From the NCBI GenBank assembly GCA_008016945.1, contig SSGN01000018.1, forward strand, positions 1 through 11,141: a stretch of 11,141 nt of DNA, read 5' to 3'. This DNA comes from Flavobacteriales bacterium (GTDB lineage: Bacteria; Bacteroidota; Bacteroidia; Flavobacteriales; PHOS-HE28). Made by a program: the position numbers and the translations under genes. The notes below the pieces were generated by a model, which saw only the letters and a program-made list of their open reading frames with translations, searched no databases and had not been told where the DNA came from. Each line of letters starts with the position of its first letter. The first letter of the stretch is position 1. Of this stretch, positions 5,029 to 11,141 are shown piece after piece.

Positions 5029-7838
5029 CGCGCTGGAGTGGATCATTGCTCCTGTTGCTCCTGTCGCTGGAGATCCAGGCCCAATTCCCCTTCCACCGTA
5101 CGCTGGAGGTGGATGCGGGCCAGCGCCAACCGCGCATCAGCCATCTGGTCCAGGACAGCCTAGGCCTGCTATGGGCCGGGTCCGACCTGGGTGTGTTGCG
5201 TACCGATGGGGAGCGGGTGGAACCCATGTTCCGGACGGAGACCGGTCAGGTGAATGCGATGTTCGCGCATGGAGGCGAGGTCTACATCGCTTTTGCCACA
5301 GGTGCCTTGGTGCGGTGTGCGGCCGGCGTGTGCGATACGCTGCCTGCGGTACCAGAGCTGGTGGCGGCTCCGGTGCGTTCCATGACGCGCACGGCGGATG
5401 GCGCCTTGTGGTTGGGAACGTATGGTGCCGGCGTCTTCCGCCTTCGGGCAGGGGTGGTGGAACGATCCCCCTTCACAGCCGGCCTACCCGATGTGCATGT
5501 GAATGATATCGCGGCGCTGGATGATCGGCGCGTGGTGGTGGCCACCGACCAGGGCTTGGCCGTGGTATCGGATAAGGGAGTGGAGCACGTGCTCGATGAG
5601 CGGTCCGGTGCCCCGGATAACCTGGTGATGGCGCTGGCGGTGCTGCCCGACGGTTCGGTGGTGGGAGGCACCGATGCGCGTGGCGTGTTCCGCTGGAAGC
5701 CCGGCACGGCAGAAGTGGTGCCACTGCTGAACGGCGCTTGGCCATACGGGCCTGTGACACGGGTGGCGGTGGAAGAGCACCGGCTCTGGGTCGGCACGGA
5801 CACCAGTGGAGTGGTCGTAGTGGAACTTGACCCTGATGCGGGCATCCATCATCAACCATCGCCCACAGGGGCCATCATGGCTTTCTGGCGTGATCGACAA
5901 GGGGCCATGTGGTGGTGCGATGGCACCGACCGGATCCATCGTGCCGATCCGGCGATCTTGTATCTCCCTTCGTTCGCAGGCCTAGACCTTCGGAAGGTTT
6001 CCGCGCTCTGCACCACCAAGGACCGGATCTGGGTGGCCACTCCGTCGGGCATCCATCACCATCCGCTGGTCTTCAACGGCAACACTCCTTTCCAACGTGT
6101 ACCTGTGGACCTCGATCCCCGTACGCCGGTGGTCTCCTTGGCGGCCACCCGCAATGGCACCATCTGGGCCGCCACCTTCGGCAGTGGGGTGGTGGCCATG
6201 GCACCGAATGGTACCGTACGGCATTTTAGCGGTGTCGATGGTCCGCACAACCTCAATGTGCTGGCCGCCCGGGCCGATGGCGACTCGGTGTGGTTCGCCA
6301 CCCTCGATGGCGCTTCGTTGTGGAACGGAAGTGGGTTCAAGCCGGTGGAAGGCACCATAGGATTCACCTTCGACGTGTTGCCTACTGGCCAGGGACACGC
6401 GCTGGTGGCGACCGATGGCCATGGTGTACTGGCCTTTGCATCGGACACGGCCACACCCCTGCCCACTGAGGCACGGACCTTCTATTCCCTGGTAACGGAT
6501 GATCAGGCACGACCCTGGGCCATGGGGCCTGGTGCGGGGGTATGCAGGCTGTCCCCGGGCGCGGTGGCCTGCTTCGGCGCGGAATTGCCGCTCTTCGCGG
6601 GTGATGTGTATGCCCTGGCCTCCACCCGCGGGCGGCTTCTGGTGCTGGGCGAGCGGGCCACTATGGCCTTGGATCCGCGCTCCGGCGCGTGGGTCGACCT
6701 TACTGCGCGCCTGGGCACACAGGGTATCAGCGCGGAGCTCAACACCGTGGCCCGCACACCCGACGGAACGATCTGGTTCGCATGCAATGAAGGACTGGTA
6801 CGTATGCGTTTGAACGACGACCATTTCGACGCGCGTATCCCCGTGGTGATCACTGGCGTTCTGGTAGGGGGTGAGAATGTGCCACCCACGGATGTGGTGC
6901 ACACCACGCATGATCGCAACAGTGTCACCATCCAGCTCACCGGCCTTTACTATCCGGATCCCGGTGCACTGCGGTTCGAATACGCTGCTGGTGACGAGGG
7001 CGAGGTGTTGCGCACACGCGACCGGGAGCTCGCGTTCGCCGGACTCGCGCCGGGCACGCATCGGATCCGGATCCGGGCCTTCATCGGCGAACCCACGGCC
7101 GATACCGAATGGCGTACCATCATCATCCATATCGCCCCGCCATGGTGGCGCCAACCCTGGGTCATCGGTGTGTTGGCGCTGGTGGCCACCGGCTTGTTGG
7201 TGGCGGTGGTGCGCACCCGCGAACGTCGCCTGCGCGATCGCGAACGGTCGGCCCAGGAGAAGGTGCGCTTCCAACTCGAGGCGTTGCGTAGCCAGGTGGA
7301 TCCCCATTTCCTTTTCAACAGCTTCAATACCCTGGTGGCCCTGATCGAGACCGAACCGGGTAGTGCGGTGGAGCACGTGGAGGACCTGAGCACCTTCTTC
7401 CGCAACATCGTGCTGGTGCGCGACAAGGAGTTGATCCCGTTGCAAGAGGAATTGGAGCTGTTGCACAGCTATTTCAACCTTGAACAGCGCCGTTTCGGTA
7501 AGGCCATCGCCCTGTTCGTCCACATGGAGCACGGTGCGGATGGCCGCGCTATCGTACCGTTGACGCTCCAGATGCTCGTGGAGAACGCTCTGAAGCATAA
7601 CGCAGCGACCATGCACGAGCCGCTCGCGATACACGTTACCGTGGAAGATGAGGAGGTGGTGGTGCGTAATCCGATCCGTCCGCGCGTCACCGCCGTGCGC
7701 TCCACAGGCTTCGGCCTTGAAAGCATCCGCAAGCAGTATACGGCCATCAACTCACAGGCTGTGGTGGTTGAACGTGTGGATGGATGGTTCGTAGTACGGA
7801 TCCCCCTGATCGAACACGATGGATATCCTGCTCATTGA
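5025..7838 (+). CDS. Beta-propeller sensor histidine kinase (Reg_prop, Y_Y_Y, LytS-type His_kinase)
   Basis: A 937-residue membrane sensor. After a signal peptide (about residues 1-19), residues 35-600 hold some 13-14 propeller blades of the type D-G-x-h-W-h-G-T-x-x-G-h, such as TADGALWLGTYGAGVFRL and TPDGTIWFACNEGLVRM, probably two seven-bladed propellers. A Y_Y_Y immunoglobulin-like domain spans about 605-705 and one transmembrane helix about 712-732. A short charged helix leads to a LytS/YehU-type His_kinase domain with phosphoacceptor H761 in VDPHFLFNSFNTL. The ATPase has an N box LVENALKHN (E853, N854) and a STGFGLESIRKQY segment. There is no receiver domain or HTH_AraC, unlike classical Bacteroides hybrid sensors; the partner is the LytTR regulator that overlaps it by 20 nt. 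The propellers should face the periplasm. It overlaps the YceI-like gene by ATGA. Signal unknown. Confidence 0.93.
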   Translation: MTRWSGSLLLLLLSLEIQAQFPFHRTLEVDAGQRQPRISHLVQDSLGLLWAGSDLGVLRTDGERVEPMFRTETGQVNAMFAHGGEVYIAFATGALVRCAAGVCDTLPAVPELVAAPVRSMTRTADGALWLGTYGAGVFRLRAGVVERSPFTAGLPDVHVNDIAALDDRRVVVATDQGLAVVSDKGVEHVLDERSGAPDNLVMALAVLPDGSVVGGTDARGVFRWKPGTAEVVPLLNGAWPYGPVTRVAVEEHRLWVGTDTSGVVVVELDPDAGIHHQPSPTGAIMAFWRDRQGAMWWCDGTDRIHRADPAILYLPSFAGLDLRKVSALCTTKDRIWVATPSGIHHHPLVFNGNTPFQRVPVDLDPRTPVVSLAATRNGTIWAATFGSGVVAMAPNGTVRHFSGVDGPHNLNVLAARADGDSVWFATLDGASLWNGSGFKPVEGTIGFTFDVLPTGQGHALVATDGHGVLAFASDTATPLPTEARTFYSLVTDDQARPWAMGPGAGVCRLSPGAVACFGAELPLFAGDVYALASTRGRLLVLGERATMALDPRSGAWVDLTARLGTQGISAELNTVARTPDGTIWFACNEGLVRMRLNDDHFDARIPVVITGVLVGGENVPPTDVVHTTHDRNSVTIQLTGLYYPDPGALRFEYAAGDEGEVLRTRDRELAFAGLAPGTHRIRIRAFIGEPTADTEWRTIIIHIAPPWWRQPWVIGVLALVATGLLVAVVRTRERRLRDRERSAQEKVRFQLEALRSQVDPHFLFNSFNTLVALIETEPGSAVEHVEDLSTFFRNIVLVRDKELIPLQEELELLHSYFNLEQRRFGKAIALFVHMEHGADGRAIVPLTLQMLVENALKHNAATMHEPLAIHVTVEDEEVVVRNPIRPRVTAVRSTGFGLESIRKQYTAINSQAVVVERVDGWFVVRIPLIEHDGYPAH

Positions 7839-8574
7839 GGACGAGGCCGCAGCGGTGGCCCGCATGCGGAAGTTGCTGTTGGAGATCGATCCCTCCGTGC
7901 GCGTGGTGGCCGACCTGCCTACGGTGCGCGATGCCGTTGCATGGATCAAGACCAACCCCGCACCGGATCTCGCCTTCTTCGATGTGCAGTTGGCCGATGG
8001 CGATGGCTTCGACATCTTCCGGCAGGTGGAGGTGGATTTCCCCGTGGTGTTCGCCACCGCGTTCGACACGTACGCCTTACAGGCCTTCCGGGTGAACGCC
8101 ATCGACTACCTGCTGAAACCGCTGAAGAAGGCCGAGCTGGCCGAAGCGTTACAACGTGCACAGAAGGGTGGTGTGGTTCGCGATCATGCGGTGCTGGAAC
8201 GTACGGCCCACTCCGGTGCTCCTGTTCATGTGCCGGTGAAACGCTTCCTGATCCGCTACGGCGATCACTTCAAACTGGTGGAACCAGCGCGGATCGCCTA
8301 CATCCATTCGTTGCAGAAGAACACCTTCCTGCGCACCCGCGAAGGCCGCGACCTGCCGCTGGAAGAAAGCCTGGATCGCTTGGAGAAACAACTGGACTCC
8401 GCTCGCTTCATCCGCTTGAACCGGCAGTTGATCGTGCAGGTGGACAGCATCAAGGAGCTGCTGGCTTATAGCAAGAGCAGGGTGAAAGTGTTGCTGGATC
8501 CGCCGTACGATGAGGATGCCATCGTGAGCAGTGAACGGTCGGCCGCGTTCAAGCGGTGGCTGGCTGGGGAGTAG
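7819..8574 (+). CDS. LytTR-family DNA-binding response regulator
   Basis: A 251-residue regulator. The receiver domain (1-118) has acidic pocket E7/D8, phosphoacceptor D55 in LAFFDVQL, T80 and K100 (DYLLKP). A linker leads to a LytTR domain at about 140-248, recognised by KRFLIRYGDHFKLVEPARIAYI and RFIRLNRQLIVQVDSIKEL. LytTR proteins bind pairs of short direct repeats through an all-beta fold, and their partners are usually LytS-type kinases, as here. The start codon lies inside the kinase 3' end (20-nt overlap), so the two are translationally linked. Targets are unknown; the operon beginning at 8738 is the nearest candidate. The C-terminus ends KRWLAGE before TAG. Confidence 0.95.
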   Translation: MDILLIEDEAAAVARMRKLLLEIDPSVRVVADLPTVRDAVAWIKTNPAPDLAFFDVQLADGDGFDIFRQVEVDFPVVFATAFDTYALQAFRVNAIDYLLKPLKKAELAEALQRAQKGGVVRDHAVLERTAHSGAPVHVPVKRFLIRYGDHFKLVEPARIAYIHSLQKNTFLRTREGRDLPLEESLDRLEKQLDSARFIRLNRQLIVQVDSIKELLAYSKSRVKVLLDPPYDEDAIVSSERSAAFKRWLAGE

Positions 8575-8640
8575 CCGGGCCAGGTCCAGGACGCGATACA
8601 TCGCTACACCACCTCGTTCGGCTCAAGTGCTGTTCCCTTC

Positions 8641-8683
8641 CCGGTCCATCGGCCCATTTTCCCGACTCGTCGGTTTCGACCGG
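8641..8683. repeat. Palindrome cluster upstream of the haem lipoprotein operon
   Basis: CCGGTC (8641-8646) is the reverse complement of GACCGG (8678-8683). Between them lies CCGAC-TC-GTCGG (8662-8673), a perfect 5-bp palindrome with a two-base spacer; CGGT-TTCG-ACCG (8671-8682) is a small hairpin. The cluster ends 20 bp before the -7 box at 8704, where an activator or repressor would bind. There is no T-run, so it is a poor terminator for the regulator gene. The remaining intergenic bases 8575-8640 show nothing I recognise. Confidence 0.4.
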
Positions 8684-8703
8684 TCTCCGTTACCAGCCGG
8701 GGA

Positions 8704-8711
8704 TAGTTTTG
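8704..8711 (+). promoter_or_regulatory. Bacteroidota -7 promoter element for haem lipoprotein operon
   Basis: TAGTTTTG is an exact TAnnTTTG match, 26 nt before the ATG at 8738. No TTTG is seen at the -33 distance, which would fit a promoter that needs an activator. Confidence 0.65.
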
Positions 8712-8725
8712 TCCTGCGGATCATC

Positions 8726-8731
8726 AAGGAG
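8726..8731 (+). promoter_or_regulatory. Shine-Dalgarno sequence AAGGAG
   Basis: AAGGAG lies six bases before the ATG at 8738. It stands out in a window where most starts have none and decides in favour of 8738 over the in-frame ATG at 8777. Confidence 0.6.
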
Positions 8732-8737
8732 CATCGC

Positions 8738-9487
8738 ATGCGACCATCCACCTCATATCGCCGACCGACCAGCATCATGCGCACGTCCGTGTGGGTGGCC
8801 CTCGTGGCGGTGGTGGTATTGGGAGGCTGTGTGCACGAACCGCTGCTGATGCCGGATGAGCCGGATGGTGGCAATGGTCAAGGTGGGAGCGGGGGCACCT
8901 GTGATCCCGACTCGGTGTTCTTCGATCAACAGGTGCTGCCGCTGCTGGTCTCCAACTGTGCCGTGCCGGGCTGCCACAACACGGCCACCGATGATAACCG
9001 CGGCATTGAGATCACGAGCTATGCCACGTTGATGAACAGTGACATCATCCGTGTGGCCGATCCCCTTGACAGTGATCTATGGGAGGTGATCAACGATCCC
9101 GATCCGGACGATCGGATGCCACCGCCACCGCAGAGCGCGCTCACCACGGAACAGAAGGACCTGATCCGACGCTGGTTGGTGCAGGGAGCGCGGAACAATT
9201 CCTGTGCGGATGCCGCCTGCGACACGGTGAATGTCACCTACACCGCTACCATCGCCCCCCTGGTGGCCCAACGCTGTGGTGGTTGCCATGGCGGTGGCTC
9301 ACCGCAGGGTGGTCTCCACCTGGGCAGCTGGGATGTGTTGAACAGCGTGGCCATGGATGGGCGTTTGGCCGCCGCCATACAGCACCTGCCGGGTGTCGCT
9401 GCCATGCCTCCGTACACCACCCCCTTGCCCGACTGCCGGATCCGCCAGTTCCTGATCTGGATCGAAGATGGTGCGCCCAACAATTGA
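8738..9487 (+). CDS. Cytochrome c-like lipoprotein with two haem-binding motifs
   Basis: A 249-residue exported lipoprotein. A basic N-region precedes a hydrophobic stretch and the lipobox LGGC, with lipidated C31, then a Gly-rich linker (GGNGQGGSGG). Two similar domains follow. The first has the atypical motif C74-AVPG-C79-H80 (CX4CH) and a downstream MPPPP with M127 as possible sixth ligand. The second has canonical C180-GG-C183-H184 and MPP with M223. Both end in a helix of the type QKDLIRRWLVQGA or RIRQFLIWIEDGAPNN, like the cytochrome c-like domains of Bacteroidota and Planctomycetota surface proteins. Extra cysteines (SCADAAC, LPDC) may form disulphides. The likely role is electron transfer at the outer membrane, but no catalytic domain is present. 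First gene of the operon; the next gene starts 3 nt after its stop. Start set by AAGGAG. Confidence 0.88.
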   Translation: MRPSTSYRRPTSIMRTSVWVALVAVVVLGGCVHEPLLMPDEPDGGNGQGGSGGTCDPDSVFFDQQVLPLLVSNCAVPGCHNTATDDNRGIEITSYATLMNSDIIRVADPLDSDLWEVINDPDPDDRMPPPPQSALTTEQKDLIRRWLVQGARNNSCADAACDTVNVTYTATIAPLVAQRCGGCHGGGSPQGGLHLGSWDVLNSVAMDGRLAAAIQHLPGVAAMPPYTTPLPDCRIRQFLIWIEDGAPNN

Positions 9488-9490
9488 GCC

Positions 9491-9844
9491 ATGTGCCGTT
9501 CGATGATCCCCGCCTACCTCCTCGCTCTGTGCCTGGGTGGTTGCTACTACGACAAGGAGGAGCTCCTGTATCCGGGTGCTTGCGACCCCGGTAGTGCCAC
9601 GACCCCGGGCTATTGGGCCTCCACCATCGAGCCCATCATCGCCACACGCTGCGCGAACTGCCACCTTCCCGGCGGGCAGGGGCCTGGGGATCTGCGCACG
9701 TACGCGGCGGTGAAGGCCACCGTGGACAATGGCTCTTTCCAGCAGTTGGTGCTGGTTTCGCGCAGCATGCCGCAGGGCGGCGCACTGTCCGCATGCGAGA
9801 TCCAAAAACTCCAAGCCTGGGTCGATGCCGGGGCTCCGAACTGA
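9491..9844 (+). CDS. Small cytochrome c-like lipoprotein, one haem motif
   Basis: A 117-residue lipoprotein that resembles one domain of its upstream neighbour. The lipobox LGGC places the lipid on C18. The following YYDKEE is acidic/lysine-rich and resembles the lipoprotein export signals that send Bacteroidota lipoproteins to the cell surface. Motif C54-AN-C57-H58 binds haem c, MPQGG gives M93 as candidate sixth ligand, and the end EIQKLQAWVDAGAPN matches the domain ending of the preceding protein. C31 (GACDPG) and C101 (SACEIQ) could form a disulphide. The start at 9491 gives a 17-residue signal; ATG 9503 would leave a very short one. It lies 3 nt after the previous stop and 7 nt before the next start, clearly one transcript. 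Probable electron carrier; partner unknown. Confidence 0.87.
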   Translation: MCRSMIPAYLLALCLGGCYYDKEELLYPGACDPGSATTPGYWASTIEPIIATRCANCHLPGGQGPGDLRTYAAVKATVDNGSFQQLVLVSRSMPQGGALSACEIQKLQAWVDAGAPN

Positions 9845-9851
9845 ACGGACC

Positions 9852-10274
9852 ATGAACCGCAGAAAGCTTCTTTGGACCTTAGTGGCCGCACTCCTCGTGG
9901 TGGCAGCCATGGTAGCTTATCGTGAGTACGATCGTGGTGTCGCCGCCACCGGAACACGGCCCGTGGTGGTGACGGTGACGGCAGCCCAGCTGCTCGCGGA
10001 TTTCCAAGCGGATGAGGCAGCTGCCACCCGCCGCTATGTGGGAGCCACCGAACAGGTGGTGGAGGTACGTGGCACCATTCGCAGCATCGCACCGATGGGA
10101 AGTGGTATCACCAACGTGGTGCTCGAGACCGGTGATGCACTGGCCGGTGTCCTTTGCGAGTTCCCTGATAGCGACCTGCCAGCGCACTGGCACGAAGGCG
10201 ATGAGGTGAGCGTGCGGGGCGTTTGCACCGGTTTCCTACTGGATGTGGTGTTGATGCGTTGCATCGCGGCGTGA
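9852..10274 (+). CDS. Membrane-anchored OB-fold protein (tRNA_anti-like)
   Basis: A 140-residue protein with one N-terminal hydrophobic helix (residues 6-22, after NRRK), which is either an inner-membrane anchor or an uncleaved signal. The remainder, about 44-139, resembles the tRNA_anti-like OB-fold family. It starts with a short helix, TAAQLLADFQADEAAATRRYVG, then VVEVRGTIRSI, TNVVLETGD, GVLCEF, GDEVSVRGVCTGFLLDVVLMRC. C102, C125 and C137 are in the exported part if the topology is N-in. Despite the family name no nucleic-acid role is implied, since the domain should lie in the periplasm. It sits 7 nt downstream of the small haem lipoprotein and 36 nt upstream of the second YceI-like gene. 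Function unknown; a structural or ligand-binding role in the same complex is inference. Confidence 0.8.
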   Translation: MNRRKLLWTLVAALLVVAAMVAYREYDRGVAATGTRPVVVTVTAAQLLADFQADEAAATRRYVGATEQVVEVRGTIRSIAPMGSGITNVVLETGDALAGVLCEFPDSDLPAHWHEGDEVSVRGVCTGFLLDVVLMRCIAA

Positions 10275-10280
10275 TCGATC

Positions 10281-10298
10281 TGAACCTGAACCTGAACA
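10281..10298 (+). repeat. Triplicated CTGAAC hexamer
   Basis: Three tandem CTGAAC units start at 10280 in the 36-nt gap between the OB-fold and YceI-like genes. Probably a small slippage product; it might help set the spacing between the two genes. Confidence 0.4.
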
Positions 10299-10310
10299 CT
10301 GATAACGACC

Positions 10311-10865
10311 ATGAAGAACTTGAGATCCCTCGCCATCGCAGCGGCACTGCTGCCCTCCTTATTGTCGGCACAGGAACGATTCGCCACACGCAACGGCCAT
10401 ATCCACTTCTTCTCCGGAACTCCAGTGGAGAATATCGAAGCGGACAACCGGAAGGTTACCAGTGTGTTCGACGCGACCACCGGAGCCATCCAGTTCGAAG
10501 CCTTGGTCCGCGCCTTCGAGTTCGAGAAGGCCCTCATGCAGGAGCACTTCAACGAGAATTACATGGAGAGCGGAACGTTCCCCAAGGCTGGTTTCAAGGG
10601 CAAAGTGGAGGGTGTCGCTCTTGCCGACCTGAAGAAGCCCGGGGCTTACACGGTCGCGGTCTCCGGCGACCTTACCATCCATGGCGTCACCAAGCCCATC
10701 CAGACCCAAGGCACCATGACCGTGGAGGCGGATGGCACCATCAAAGCGCATAGTGTCTTCCATGTGAAGCCGGAGGATCATGGCATCGAGATCCCCGGGG
10801 TCGTGCGGAAGAACATCGCGGAACAGATGAAGGTGACCGTGGACCTCACCTACACCAAGCTTTGA
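10311..10865 (+). CDS. Secreted YceI-like protein, second copy
   Basis: A 184-residue protein with a cleavable Sec signal (KNLRSLAIAAALLPSLLSAQ, cleavage near residue 20) and a YceI-like lipocalin barrel. It opens with RNGHIHFFSGTPVENIEADN and carries EHFNENYMES at 78-87, GDLTIHGVTKPI at 119-130 (the most typical YceI signature in the window), HGIEIPGVVRKNIAEQ at 157-172 and closing strand MKVTVDLTYTKL. The protein should be periplasmic and bind a hydrophobic ligand such as a polyprenyl chain or quinone; which one cannot be told. It is a paralogue of the protein at 4468 and lies between the OB-fold protein and the outer-membrane barrel, 38 nt before the latter, in the same transcript. Confidence 0.92.
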   Translation: MKNLRSLAIAAALLPSLLSAQERFATRNGHIHFFSGTPVENIEADNRKVTSVFDATTGAIQFEALVRAFEFEKALMQEHFNENYMESGTFPKAGFKGKVEGVALADLKKPGAYTVAVSGDLTIHGVTKPIQTQGTMTVEADGTIKAHSVFHVKPEDHGIEIPGVVRKNIAEQMKVTVDLTYTKL

Positions 10866-10903
10866 GACCCGTGCGTGGATCCTCGCCTTCCTTTTCCTTG
10901 CAC

Positions 10904-11141
10904 ATGAACCGATGCCTGCTGTTCGCCTCCGTCCTGTTTGCCGCTCCGGCTTGTGCCCAAGAGGATCTGCTGGAGTTGCTGGGTGCCACGGAAACCAGCG
11001 TGGTTCATACCAATGCGAGCTTCAAGACGTCGCGTGTCATCAACGGACATAGCCTAGAGAACACGGCGGCCGGGGTGTTGGACATGCGCATCAACCACCG
11101 GTTCGGTTTCCTGAGCGGTGGGGTGAACGAGTTCTTCGGTC
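10904..11141 (+). CDS. DUF5777-like outer-membrane beta-barrel protein, truncated by window edge
   Basis: The first 79 residues are visible; the rest lies beyond the right edge. A signal peptide (NRCLLFASVLFAAPACAQ, cleavage near residue 19) is followed by EDLLELLGATETSVVHTNASFKTSR, then GHSLENTAAGVLDMRINHRFG and LSGGVNEFFG. The pattern 'nASFKttRvinghS-E....G.ld-rI.HRFG' is what I know from DUF5777 proteins, predicted outer-membrane beta barrels of Bacteroidota often found beside YceI and cytochrome c genes. The ATG at 10904 lies 38 nt after the YceI-like stop with no new promoter visible. Function of the family is unknown; a pore or scaffold for the haem lipoproteins is inference. Confidence 0.78.
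   Translation, partial: MNRCLLFASVLFAAPACAQEDLLELLGATETSVVHTNASFKTSRVINGHSLENTAAGVLDMRINHRFGFLSGGVNEFFG

Noticed and set aside
5473..7634. Long open frames antisense to the kinase gene, up to 550 codons (5982-7634 minus)
   Set aside because: They mirror a well-supported GC-rich gene, show low-complexity His/Arg/Gly-rich translations and no family features, and have no promoter or ribosome site.
8670..8694. LytTR direct-repeat operator (TCGGTTTCG and TCCGTTACC)
   Set aside because: Each matches the LytTR half-site only partly, and their starts are 16 bp apart rather than about two helical turns, so the evidence is too weak to call a site.

Overview
The window looks like chromosomal DNA from a GC-rich member of the Bacteroidota, most likely an uncultivated Flavobacteriales-type lineage (inference). 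Three things point there. Several transcription starts are preceded by the Bacteroidota -7 element TAnnTTTG. Sensor kinases built from beta-propeller, Y_Y_Y and LytS-type modules, and DUF5777-like barrels, are typical of the phylum. Most starts lack a Shine-Dalgarno sequence. I see no transposase, integrase, phage gene or CRISPR array.

Left part (1-4164). A glycosyltransferase family 4 gene runs off the left edge on the minus strand. A tRNA-His follows on the plus strand, with its own promoter and a GNRA-capped terminator. A minus-strand pair follows: nhaA (Na+/H+ antiporter) and, 25 nt downstream, a cation diffusion facilitator with a cysteine-rich tail. This looks like an ion-homeostasis operon read from a TACTTTTG box. 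A 244-bp gap with several related inverted repeats separates it from a minus-strand DinB-like protein.

Middle part (4217-8574). tRNA-Ser(CGA) has its own promoter and terminator. After a GC-rich nested inverted repeat comes a tightly coupled plus-strand trio. A secreted YceI-like protein overlaps by ATGA a 937-residue hybrid sensor (double propeller, Y_Y_Y domain, one membrane helix, LytS-type kinase). The kinase in turn overlaps a LytTR response regulator by 20 nt.

Right part (8704-11141, open at the right edge). A TAGTTTTG promoter and an AAGGAG ribosome site start a compact plus-strand operon: a lipoprotein with two c-heme-type motifs, a one-heme lipoprotein, a membrane-anchored OB-fold protein (tRNA_anti-like), a second secreted YceI-like protein, and the start of a DUF5777-like outer-membrane barrel. 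The products are predicted to lie across the periplasm and outer membrane. The most interesting reading is that they form a little-described redox or lipid/quinone-handling module, possibly controlled by the upstream YceI/kinase/LytTR system. That link is inference from gene order and from the shared YceI family.
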